DNA of 64,000 bases from Paenibacillus aurantius. GTDB taxonomy: Bacteria > Bacillota > Bacilli > Paenibacillales > NBRC-103111. The notes beneath the pieces are model-generated. The model made no database searches, was not told the DNA's origin, and was given only the letters and a program-made list of their open reading frames with translations. Position numbers and translations under genes: made by a program. Shown here piece by piece: positions 35,419 to 43,236 of this stretch; the first letter of the stretch is position 1; every line of letters starts with the position of its first letter. The stretch lies in assembly GCF_032268605.1 (NCBI RefSeq), contig NZ_CP130318.1, positions 3,849,913 to 3,913,912 of the forward strand, written 5' to 3'.

Positions 35419-35733
35419 CTACTTGCCCGCCTGGTCGCCGCGTCCGCGGATGCCTTCCAGGTTATGAACATGCACATGCCGGCCGACTTGGATGTCGGTC
35501 GTTGCCCGGCCGATCACTTCCCCGTATTTCAGAACATCCTGGCCGCTGCGAATCTCTACAATCGCCACTTTATGGCCGAACGGAATCGGGTCGGCTGCGG
35601 TGAATGGCTTCACCTCATCCTGAATACGGCAATAAAAAGTCTGTCCTTCCGCCAAGTCCTTTAAAGCCGTGGCGACATGGTCCTTAACGTCCATTACGAT
35701 GACGTCGGAGCCGCTCTTTATGGTTTCCGCCAT
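35419..35733 (-). CDS. UxaA/SuyA-family lyase, small SAF-domain subunit
   Basis: This 104-aa protein is the SAF-domain partner of the large subunit. It has KDHVATALKDLAEGQTFYCR and KVAIVEIRSGQDVLKYGEVI, closing with the family motif GRHVHVHNLEG. In UxaA and GarD the same domain is fused to the N-terminus; in SuyA it is separate. It is the first gene of the operon, 41 bases before the large subunit. The ATG at 35733 follows GAGGAGATGACTTC. Just upstream is the LacI-type operator. Confidence 0.85.
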   Translation of the reverse strand: MAETIKSGSDVIVMDVKDHVATALKDLAEGQTFYCRIQDEVKPFTAADPIPFGHKVAIVEIRSGQDVLKYGEVIGRATTDIQVGRHVHVHNLEGIRGRGDQAGK

Positions 35734-35757
35734 GAAGTCATCTCCTCATTAATCGAT

Positions 35758-35803
35758 GGGTTACCGATAACCCTACCTTACCAACAGTCCTCCTTGCTGT
35801 CAA
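35758..35803 (-). promoter_or_regulatory. Promoter and LacI-family operator of the lyase operon
   Basis: On the minus strand TTGACA (35798-35803) and TAAGGT (35775-35780) are 17 bases apart. Directly downstream is the palindrome GGGTTATCGGTAACCC (35758-35773), whose core GTTACCGATAAC resembles operators of the GntR/IdnR (gluconate) branch of the LacI family. A repressor bound here would block the start point. The divergent LacI-family gene is the obvious candidate. Confidence 0.75.
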
Positions 35804-35915
35804 ATATTTTTTTGGTTACAATGGGTACCAGACCGGGTGCCGAATGACCCGCCACCTCTCCGTCTAAATGGCGGAAAATCCTTGCAAAAACAGGTACAAG
35901 CAAAGGAAGTAGACC

Positions 35916-36938
35916 ATGATTACCATTTACGATATAGCGAAGAAAGCCAATGTCTCGGCCATGACCGTATCCAGGGTTATCAATAACACGGGAAGGATCA
36001 GCGAGAAAACGAGGGTAAGGGTCAGGCAGGTGATGGAGGAGCTTCACTATGTGCCGAACTCGGCCGCAAGGAGCCTTGTCCTTCAGGAGACCCGCATTCT
36101 TTCCCTCCTCATTACGGACATTACCAATCCATTCTATACGACCTTGGCCCGGGGAGCGGAGGACGCCGCGATGAAACGGGGCTATCGCCTGCTGTTCAGC
36201 AACAGCGATGAGGATGTGGGGAAGGAGAAGGAGTACCTGGAGATGGTGCTTTCCACCCGCGTGGACGGCGTGCTCTTCTCCCCCGCGGGAGACAACTCCC
36301 TCCCCCAGCTGGAGAAGCTGCACAAGCATGGCATCCCCTTCGTCCTGATCGACCGGGAGGTTCCCGGGGTCGAGTGCGACACGGTGCTCGGCGACAGCCG
36401 CCTCGGTGCCCGCCTGCTGGTGGAGCATCTGTTTCAGCTGGGTCATAGGCGGGTAGCCCTTCTGAACGGCTCCATGAAGGTTTCGACGGCCCGCGAACGC
36501 TTCACGGGATATGCCGAAGCCCTGAAGCTGCATGATCTTCCCTGGGACGACCGCCTGGTGTTTGAAGCAGGATACGGGAGGGCCTCGCTCGGAACGATCG
36601 AGGAGGCCGTAGAGAGGATGCTGGCGCTTCCCGAACGGCCTACGGCTGTTTTTGCGGCGAACAATTTCCTCGCTCTGGATGCCGTTAAAGCCTTCCGCCG
36701 CCGGGGGCTGGATGTGCCGCATGACCTGTCCGTCGTTTGCTTTGACGATCTGGATCCCAACTCCGTTCTGGATCCGTTCCTAACCGTAGCGGCCCAGCCG
36801 GCTTACGAATTCGGGAGCATGGGGATCCGCCTTCTGATCGACCGCATTCATGGGGTGGAAGCAGGCTCCCCCCGCAAGAAGATCGTGCTTCCTCCTAAGC
36901 TGACCGTGCGGCAATCTTCCGCGCCGCCCCGTTCTTAG
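35916..36938 (+). CDS. LacI-family transcriptional regulator
   Basis: This 340-aa repressor has an N-terminal helix-turn-helix (ITIYDIAKKANVSAMTVSRVINNTG) with the hinge-helix pattern PNSAARSL. A periplasmic-binding-protein-like effector domain follows, with LLITDITNPFYTTLARGAED, DGVLFSPAGDN, PFVLIDREVPGVECDTVLGD and DLSVVCFDDLDP. It is divergent from the lyase operon and most likely represses it until a sugar acid or related effector binds. The ATG at 35916 has AAGGAAG upstream. A strong terminator follows. Confidence 0.93.
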   Translation: MITIYDIAKKANVSAMTVSRVINNTGRISEKTRVRVRQVMEELHYVPNSAARSLVLQETRILSLLITDITNPFYTTLARGAEDAAMKRGYRLLFSNSDEDVGKEKEYLEMVLSTRVDGVLFSPAGDNSLPQLEKLHKHGIPFVLIDREVPGVECDTVLGDSRLGARLLVEHLFQLGHRRVALLNGSMKVSTARERFTGYAEALKLHDLPWDDRLVFEAGYGRASLGTIEEAVERMLALPERPTAVFAANNFLALDAVKAFRRRGLDVPHDLSVVCFDDLDPNSVLDPFLTVAAQPAYEFGSMGIRLLIDRIHGVEAGSPRKKIVLPPKLTVRQSSAPPRS

Positions 36939-36961
36939 CAGGGATACTATCCGCCCATGTC

Positions 36962-37011
36962 AAAAAGCCAAGCAGACGTCCCTTAGGGACGTGACCTGCT
37001 TGGCTTTTTTT
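36962..37011 (+). terminator. Rho-independent terminator of the lacI-type gene
   Basis: AAAGCCAAGCAG pairs with CTGCTTGGCTTT, with an inner ACGTCCC/GGGACGT stem, and is followed by TTTT. Confidence 0.9.
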
Positions 37012-37066
37012 GGAGCTTGATTCTCGACTGTGCCGGGTAAGAAAGCGGGCCGACGGGAGCCGGCGG

Positions 37067-37930
37067 TTAGGAAACAAAGCGCACAAAGAAAGGAGAGCGA
37101 AGCTGTCCGCTTCCGGTCCAGCCCCGGGCTTTGACGGTGGCGCGGATTTCCGGAGCCAGGTAGACATAATGCTCGTCCTCCCCGACCGCAAGAGAGCGGG
37201 ACCTGCGGTAAAAGGCCATTTTATCCGCCGCCCTCGCCCCGTCGCCGATCACACCTACCGGGCGGACCGCTCCGGCGGGGGAAGGAACGGAAGCCAGCCA
37301 GCCCCGGTCCCGCTTGCGTATGCCGGTAATGGCGACTTCCGTCTCCTGCCAGAAGATGACCTTCCGCCACGCCTCGCTCCGCCCGCTGATATACATGCTC
37401 GAAAGCTTCTTCGCCACCATGCCTTCCCAGCATCTCCGGCGGATCTCCTCATACAGAAGATCCCCGTGCTCCTCCATAAACGGAATAACGCCGATGGCGG
37501 GCGAGCCGCTGAAATCAATGGAGGCCAATATCTCCTTACGCTTCGCCAGAGGCAGTCCCCGCAAATCCCTGCCCCGGTATTGCAGGATATCAAAGACTAT
37601 GTATTGGGCCGGGTACCGGACCGCCAGGCCGGCCGCTTCAGCCGGAGCCGCCCGCCTTCGCTTCATGACCGTTTCAAAGCAGATCGACCTTCCGTCCTCG
37701 CCTACAGCCGCCGCTTCCCCGTCAAGGATCATGCCTTCTTCCATCCCCATCGTCCACTCCGGGTATAAGGCATTAAGAGGTTGGCCGCTTCCGTCATAGA
37801 GCCGCGTTCCGTCCCTTCCGGAATAGAGAAGAAGACGGTGCCCGTCGATTTTGGGCTCGAAAAGATAATGCTCGTCCGCAAAAGGAACGTCCTCGGCGGC
37901 GCATTGCATGGGATTAATCCATTTGTCCAT
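37067..37930 (-). CDS. Stand-alone ATP-dependent DNA ligase
   Basis: This 287-aa protein carries the covalent nucleotidyltransferase motifs: FEPKIDGHRLLLY (lysine of KxDG near residue 27), the motif III-like YIVFDILQY, and WEGMVAKKLSSMYISGRSEAWRKV (motifs IV-V). The C-terminal part is an OB-fold-like segment. It is the size of a bare ligase domain without the Ku-linked polymerase and nuclease parts of LigD. A role in end joining or spore DNA repair is likely; no ku gene is adjacent. The ATG at 37930 follows GGTGATCAGG; an ATG at 37942 is also in frame. Confidence 0.85.
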   Translation of the reverse strand: MDKWINPMQCAAEDVPFADEHYLFEPKIDGHRLLLYSGRDGTRLYDGSGQPLNALYPEWTMGMEEGMILDGEAAAVGEDGRSICFETVMKRRRAAPAEAAGLAVRYPAQYIVFDILQYRGRDLRGLPLAKRKEILASIDFSGSPAIGVIPFMEEHGDLLYEEIRRRCWEGMVAKKLSSMYISGRSEAWRKVIFWQETEVAITGIRKRDRGWLASVPSPAGAVRPVGVIGDGARAADKMAFYRRSRSLAVGEDEHYVYLAPEIRATVKARGWTGSGQLRSPFFVRFVS

Positions 37931-38024
37931 CCTGATCACCATCTCTCATTGTAACAAGGATGCCGGGATTGCCTAGCGGGAAATACTGGGCTTCCCTCGG
38001 ATGGACCAGGACGGAACGGCCCAT

Positions 38025-40613
38025 TTATGCGGGAAGGTAGACGTCTACGATCGTGCCGGCTCCGAGGGAGCTCGAGATCGTAATTCGGCCTTTGTGGGCC
38101 TCGATAATTTTGAAGCACATCATCAGGCCAAGCCCGGTTCCTTTTTCTTTGGTGGTATAGAACGGCTCTCCCAGCTTCGGGAGCCTTTCCCCGGGGATTC
38201 CTTCCCCCTCATCCTCCACCCGTATGCGGATTTGACGGGAGTCAGGACGGGTGACTTCCACCCGGATAACCCCACCGGCGGGCATAGCCTCCATGGAATT
38301 TTTTAGAATGTTGATAAACACCTGCTTAAGCTTGTTTTCCTCGCATTGGACCCAAGCGGCCCCTTCCGGCTGAAAGCGAATTTCAATGTTTGAAAGAATG
38401 GCCTGAGTATCTAGAAGGGTTATCACATCCTTCAGCAGATGGCAGACGTCATTCTTCCCGCTTCCGGAAATTTGAGGCTTCGCAAGGAAGAGAAATTCAT
38501 TGACAATCACATTGATCCGCTCCAGCTCGGAAAGCATGATATCGTAGTAGTTTTGGTTCTCTTTGGCGCTTCCGCGAAGCAGCTGGAGAAAGCCTTTCAG
38601 GGAGGTGAGAGGGTTGCGGATTTCATGGGCGACTCCGGCCGCCAGCTGGCCCACCACCGAGAGCTTGTCGGATTTGCGGAGCAGCTCATCCGTCCTTTTA
38701 TGCTCCGTGATATCCCTCGACAAGGAGGCGAACGCCACGATTTTTCCTTGGGCATCATGGATGGGCGAAACGGTTTCGCTCACGGTAAGCAGATGGCCGC
38801 TGCGGTGCGTCCGGACCGTTTCCCGGCCGACTACGGGTTCTCCGCTTATCACGCGGGTGAGCGTCTCCCGAAACTCGTCATCCTGACCGGGCGGAATGAC
38901 CGGAAGCCGCATCCCTTCCGCTTCCTCCTTCGCCCAGCCGTAGATGCGCTCGAAGGCCCGGTTGATCTGGATGATCGTCCGGTCGAGGTCAAGCAGACAG
39001 ATGGCTTCATCGATGTTCTCCACGAACGATTCCAGCAACTCCTTCGTGGAACGGAGTTCCTCCTGCATCTTTTTCTGCGCGGAAATATCCTTGATGATGG
39101 AGTAGACGCCGACGACCTCCTGGTTCACGATGGTGGGGATATAGGTCACGTGGGCGTGAATAGGGTGTCCATTCTTATGCCGGATGCGCAGCTCCCCGTT
39201 CTGCGGCTCGCCGCCAAGGGTACGCGTGAAGAATTCGATTCCCGCCTGTTGATCCTCCTCTTCCATCTGGGTCAGAAGGGTTTGATGAACCAACTCTTCC
39301 GGCTTATACCCGGTGATCAGTTCATTGACCGGGTTCAAGCTTATGAAATGACCCGACCGGTCGGTGAACACGACGGCGTCCGGATTGTAATGAAACAGCG
39401 AACGGTACCGCTGTTCGCTTTCCGACAGCTTGCGTGCGATCCATTTGCGCTCGGTAATATCCACACACGAGACGATGACCTCCTTAACCGCATCGCCCTC
39501 TTTAAGCGGGCGAAGCGAGGCCAGGTAATCGATTTCGGCATACCGGCCTTCAAACTGCACGTTCTCTTCTCCCGCCAAAGCCCGGCGAAAAGCCTCTTCG
39601 CGCTCCTCTCCCTGCCAATCCAGAACCTCTTGAAGCGGACGTCCGACAACGGCTTCCGGCGTCAGGCCCATCCGGTAAAGCAGCTCACCGTCGCAGAGGG
39701 TAAGAACAAGCCGGCCGCCGGCCGCCTTGAATTTGTAGGTCAGTCCCTGCTGCTGGCGGACAGCGTCCTTCAGCTCCTGTTCGGCTTTACGGAGGGATTG
39801 CTGGTCCTTTCTTTGATCGGTGATGTCTTTGGCGATGATGTAGAAGCCGACAATCTTGTCGTTAACGTAGATGGGCACATCCTTGGCTCCCCATTCCAAG
39901 ATGTGTCCCTCCTTGTGGCACACCGAAATGAGGTTGTTAAACGTCTCGTTAACGAAACCGTTGCGGTAATGGCTCAGCCGGAGCTCCCCTTCTTCCTGTT
40001 TGATGAGCGTCTTGAAGGAACGCCCGAGAAGCTCCTGCTCGGAGTAGCCGATGGCCTTCTCGGCGGCCGGGTTGGCCCCGACAACCTCACCCTGCAAATC
40101 CAAGCTCAGAATAACCGCAGGGTTATATTCGATGAGAGAGGAGTAACGCTGTTCGCTTTCAAAGTTAGTGCGCTCCATTTTCTTGTAGGAGGTGATATCC
40201 TGAACGTCCAACAGCAGGACAGGGTCTCCCTCGTCCTTCAGGCCGGTAGACGTTACCCTCCATTGGAGCCACAGGAAGCTCCCGCCGGTATGGCGAAGCC
40301 TGAATTCTCCTTCCTCCATCCCGCCCAAACGCTTAAGCCTGCGCAGCGCCCGGTAGAACGGGGGAAGATCCTCCCGAACCAAGAAAGAAGAGAGCGACGA
40401 GCGAAAGAGTGCCTCGGCGGAAAGGCCGATCAGCTCGGCAAACCGGCGGTTCACGTCAAGCAGCAGCCCCCTGGAGCTAAATAAGGCCATGCCCGAAACA
40501 GCGTGCTCAAAAGCAAACCGGTACAAGGCAGGGTTCGTGTGTGAGCCGCCGGCATCCGTTTCCGCTCCGTTCAAGAATGGTCCTTCGGAACAAGTATGCG
40601 GATTTCCCATCAT
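38025..40613 (-). CDS. Soluble sensor histidine kinase with five PAS domains
   Basis: This 862-aa kinase has no membrane helix. About five PAS domains can be counted (near residues 30-145, 155-265, 285-390, 400-515 and 525-640), several followed by PAC motifs such as VQDITSYKKM and SLSRDITEHKR. The dimerisation domain contains the phospho-acceptor His663 in VAHEIRNPLTSLKGFLQLLR. An HATPase domain follows (NILKNSMEAMPAGG, DEGEGIPGERLPKLGEPFYT, GTGLGLMMCFKIIEAHKG). The type resembles KinA/KinE sporulation kinases. No response regulator is adjacent, which also fits the phosphorelay. The start is the first of two ATGs. Confidence 0.92.
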   Translation of the reverse strand: MMGNPHTCSEGPFLNGAETDAGGSHTNPALYRFAFEHAVSGMALFSSRGLLLDVNRRFAELIGLSAEALFRSSLSSFLVREDLPPFYRALRRLKRLGGMEEGEFRLRHTGGSFLWLQWRVTSTGLKDEGDPVLLLDVQDITSYKKMERTNFESEQRYSSLIEYNPAVILSLDLQGEVVGANPAAEKAIGYSEQELLGRSFKTLIKQEEGELRLSHYRNGFVNETFNNLISVCHKEGHILEWGAKDVPIYVNDKIVGFYIIAKDITDQRKDQQSLRKAEQELKDAVRQQQGLTYKFKAAGGRLVLTLCDGELLYRMGLTPEAVVGRPLQEVLDWQGEEREEAFRRALAGEENVQFEGRYAEIDYLASLRPLKEGDAVKEVIVSCVDITERKWIARKLSESEQRYRSLFHYNPDAVVFTDRSGHFISLNPVNELITGYKPEELVHQTLLTQMEEEDQQAGIEFFTRTLGGEPQNGELRIRHKNGHPIHAHVTYIPTIVNQEVVGVYSIIKDISAQKKMQEELRSTKELLESFVENIDEAICLLDLDRTIIQINRAFERIYGWAKEEAEGMRLPVIPPGQDDEFRETLTRVISGEPVVGRETVRTHRSGHLLTVSETVSPIHDAQGKIVAFASLSRDITEHKRTDELLRKSDKLSVVGQLAAGVAHEIRNPLTSLKGFLQLLRGSAKENQNYYDIMLSELERINVIVNEFLFLAKPQISGSGKNDVCHLLKDVITLLDTQAILSNIEIRFQPEGAAWVQCEENKLKQVFINILKNSMEAMPAGGVIRVEVTRPDSRQIRIRVEDEGEGIPGERLPKLGEPFYTTKEKGTGLGLMMCFKIIEAHKGRITISSSLGAGTIVDVYLPA

Positions 40614-40749
40614 CCATCCATCACCTTTGGTTCTATGTATTGGTAACCTTATCTGCTTACTTCTGTATCTCCCTGTAAATCTCCTCTAATAAGAACCAAA
40701 TAAAACGGGAATAAAAGGAAATAACAATAACAAAAAGGAGCTTACGTCC
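40614..40749. other. Divergent intergenic region with 9-bp inverted repeat
   Basis: TTTGGTTCT (40626-40634) and AGAACCAAA (40692-40700) form a perfect 9-bp inverted repeat 57 bases apart, between the kinase and permease genes. It may be two operator halves or a weak hairpin. No good promoter was picked. Confidence 0.4.
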
Positions 40750-42195
40750 ATGTCCAACTCTTCTGCTTCGAAGCTCAGGCGCGGGCTGAAAGCCCGGCAC
40801 CTGACCATGATCTCCCTGGGCGGCTCCATTGGAACCGGCTTGTTTCTGGCGAGCGGCACCGCCATAAGCGGCGCGGGCCCCGGAGGAGCCATCGCCGCTT
40901 ATGCCGCCATCGGCCTCATGGTCTATTTTCTTATGACCAGTCTGGGGGAACTCGCGGCGTTCCTTCCGGTTTCGGGCTCGTTCAGCACCTACGCTTCCCG
41001 GTTCGTCGATCCCTCCCTCGGTTTTGCTCTCGGCTGGAACTACTGGTATAACTGGGCCATTACGATAGCAGCCGAGCTTTCGGCGGGCATTGTCATTATG
41101 AAATTCTGGTTTCCGGATAGCCCCGCTCTGCTGTGGAGTTCCTTGTTCCTTGCCTTGATGCTGCTCATCAACTTTGTCTCGGTCCGCAGCTTTGGGGAAA
41201 GCGAATACTGGTTTTCTTTCATTAAGGTAGCTACGGTCATTTTGTTCATTGGAGCCGGCCTTCTGATGATCTTCGGCATTCTGGGAGGAGAAGCGGTCGG
41301 ATTCCGCAACTTTACGGCGGGGGACGCCCCCTTCAACGGCGGATTCATGGCGGCCCTCGGCGTCTTCCTGGTCGCCGGGTTTTCCTTTCAAGGAACCGAG
41401 CTGATCGGCGTGGCGGCGGGCGAAAGCGAGGACCCGGCGCGGAACATCCCGAAAGCCATCCGGCAGATCTTCTGGCGTGTTCTGCTCTTCTACATTCTCG
41501 CCATCCTCGTGATCGGCCTCCTCATCCCTTATTCCAGCCCGGAGCTATCGGTGGGGACGGTGGAGGTCAGCCCCTTCACCCTGGTCTTTCAGAAAGCGGG
41601 GCTCGCGGTGGCGGCTTCCGTCATGAACGCCGTTATTTTGACAGCTGTTCTATCCGCAGGCAACTCGGGCATGTACGCCTCTACGCGCATCTTGTGGGCG
41701 CTGGCCAAGGACGGCAAAGCCCCCCGGGTATTCGGCAGGCTGAACAAGAGGGGAGTCCCGGTGGCGGCCCTCGTTCTCACTGCCCTGACAGGGGCGCTTG
41801 CCTTTCTTTCCTCTATCTTCGGGGAAGGCGTCGTCTACATTTGGCTGTTGAATGCCTCCGGGCTGTCGGGGTTCATCGCCTGGCTCGGAATATCGGTTTC
41901 CCATTACCGGTTCCGCAAGGCCTATGTGGCCCAAGGACGGAGCCTGGGCGAGCTGCCTTACCGGGCCAAATGGTTCCCTTTCGGCCCTCTCTTCGCCTTC
42001 GTGCTGTGCCTAATCGTGATCCTCGGGCAAAATTACGGGGCCTTCACCGGAGGGCATCCGGATTGGCACGGCATCCTCGTTTCCTACGTCGGGCTTCCTC
42101 TTTTTCTGCTTCTGTGGTTCGGGTACAAAGGCATCAAGAGGACGAAGGTCATTCCCTTGATGGAGTGCCGGTTCGACCCGGAGGATAGAGGATAA
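40750..42195 (+). CDS. Amino acid permease (APC superfamily, LysP/GabP type)
   Basis: This 481-aa transporter has about twelve helices. It shows the AAT-family opening LKARHLTMISLGGSIGTGLFLASG, then TSLGELAAFLPVSGSFSTYASRFVDPSLGFALGWNYWYNW, and the conserved FSFQGTELIGVAAGESEDPARNIPKAI. It should import an amino acid with protons; the region is closest to LysP/RocE-like permeases, but the substrate cannot be fixed. The ATG at 40750 follows AAAAAGGAGC. It ends in a very strong bidirectional terminator. Confidence 0.92.
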   Translation: MSNSSASKLRRGLKARHLTMISLGGSIGTGLFLASGTAISGAGPGGAIAAYAAIGLMVYFLMTSLGELAAFLPVSGSFSTYASRFVDPSLGFALGWNYWYNWAITIAAELSAGIVIMKFWFPDSPALLWSSLFLALMLLINFVSVRSFGESEYWFSFIKVATVILFIGAGLLMIFGILGGEAVGFRNFTAGDAPFNGGFMAALGVFLVAGFSFQGTELIGVAAGESEDPARNIPKAIRQIFWRVLLFYILAILVIGLLIPYSSPELSVGTVEVSPFTLVFQKAGLAVAASVMNAVILTAVLSAGNSGMYASTRILWALAKDGKAPRVFGRLNKRGVPVAALVLTALTGALAFLSSIFGEGVVYIWLLNASGLSGFIAWLGISVSHYRFRKAYVAQGRSLGELPYRAKWFPFGPLFAFVLCLIVILGQNYGAFTGGHPDWHGILVSYVGLPLFLLLWFGYKGIKRTKVIPLMECRFDPEDRG

Positions 42196-42206
42196 GGCAT
42201 GCTGGA

Positions 42207-42250
42207 ACAAACCAAAAGACCGGTTCCTGAGAACCGGTCTTTTGGTTTGT
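42207..42250. terminator. Bidirectional terminator between permease and lytic transglycosylase genes
   Basis: A perfect 20-bp stem (42207-42226 with 42231-42250, loop CTGA) has a T-rich descending arm on both strands. It separates the convergent genes. Confidence 0.9.
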
Positions 42251-42278
42251 CGGCTATCCCTTGGCAGGCGGCAAGGGC

Positions 42279-43043
42279 TCACAGCTGGAGATCAAAGCGC
42301 TCCTGATTCTGGCGCACCTTGATCAGGTAAGCATTGTTGTTGATCCCATAGGTTTGATCATAATAGCGGCATCCGCCGATTCCGCGGTTGTACGAAACGA
42401 TCATATAATTCTCCAGTCTTTCCCCGGTCAACCCCTGCTTCTCCCAATAATTCCGGGCGAACTTCAGAAAGGCGATGGCCAAGTCGATACTGTGATAATC
42501 GTTCATCGGATCCACTTCCTGGATCCGGGCCAGCCCCGCAAGCCAATCCAGGCTGCTGGAATTCACCTGCATGATCCCCTTGTCTACGGTGCCGTTGGTG
42601 TTGACATTGATCTTGTCCTGCCCCAGATTGCTTTCCTGCTTGGCCATAGCCAGCAGTAGGCTGAAGGACAGTCCACTCTCGCGGGAGCGGTCCCACAGAT
42701 AATCCAGCAGCTGGTCTGGAAGGGGCAGGTTCGGCAGCGGTGGACGCTTCGGCTCCTTCGGCCCCTGCGCTTCTTTCGGCGCTTCTTTCTGGGCTTCTGC
42801 CTGCTTTCCCCCCGCATCGGGGACCGAATCCGTATGTACCGCTGACATGATATGTACTTCATTTACCGGCTTCCGGTCTATCGGAGCCTTGAAGACCATC
42901 GGTTTCAGGAGCCTGTGTTCTTCTGTCTGACTTTGCTGCTCTTGCTCTCTGGCGCTAACGTTCTCTTGGACGAATAACCTGCCGACCGACAACAGTCCCA
43001 TAATAATGACCAGCGCCAGAGAAAGGAAAGGAAATTTCCCCAT
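42279..43043 (-). CDS. Membrane-anchored lytic transglycosylase (SLT-like)
   Basis: This 254-aa protein has an N-terminal signal-anchor (FLSLALVIIMGLLSVGRLF), a Pro/Glu/Lys-rich spacer (about residues 75-105), and a soluble lytic transglycosylase-type domain. In the latter the catalytic Glu lies in LLLAMAKQESNLG, followed by VDKGIMQVNSSSLDWL and YMIVSYNRGIGGCRYYDQTY. It should cleave peptidoglycan glycan strands outside the membrane. The start is an ATG at 43043 after GGAGGCAG. Confidence 0.85.
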   Translation of the reverse strand: MGKFPFLSLALVIIMGLLSVGRLFVQENVSAREQEQQSQTEEHRLLKPMVFKAPIDRKPVNEVHIMSAVHTDSVPDAGGKQAEAQKEAPKEAQGPKEPKRPPLPNLPLPDQLLDYLWDRSRESGLSFSLLLAMAKQESNLGQDKINVNTNGTVDKGIMQVNSSSLDWLAGLARIQEVDPMNDYHSIDLAIAFLKFARNYWEKQGLTGERLENYMIVSYNRGIGGCRYYDQTYGINNNAYLIKVRQNQERFDLQL

Positions 43044-43127
43044 CTCTGCCTCCTTGCGTCTTATTATCCACCTGGTTTATTACCGCAATCGGACAAGAAT
43101 TAAACATCCTTTTTCTTCCATCCCCAA

Positions 43128-43170
43128 TAAAAAAGCCCGGAACCCAGGCCGGATAAGGCTCCTGAGTTCC
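43128..43170 (-). terminator. Terminator downstream of the MFS gene
   Basis: On the minus strand GGAACTCAG pairs with CTGGGTTCC, followed shortly by CTTTTTT. Its loop contains GCCTTATCCGG, the same core as the repeat-family ends. Confidence 0.7.
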
Positions 43171-43210
43171 AAGCTCATTATTTTTTGCTGCGGTTTACGG
43201 CCTTATCCGG
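43149..43210. repeat. Inverted pair of the repeat-family end motif
   Basis: CCGGATAAGGC (43149-43159) and GCCTTATCCGG (43200-43210) are perfect complements 40 bases apart. They point the opposite way from the ends of the 91-bp element, so this may be two ends of separate copies or an unrelated palindrome. Confidence 0.5.
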
Positions 43211-43236
43211 AGATTCAGGCTCGTCCGTCCCAAGGG

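Noticed and set aside
38439-40484. 681-codon open frame on the plus strand
   Set aside because: It is antisense to the PAS kinase; no family features and no ribosome site.
42189-42200. GGATAAGGCAT near the end of the amino acid permease gene as another repeat-family end
   Set aside because: It overlaps the permease stop codon and lacks a partner inverted repeat; probably chance.
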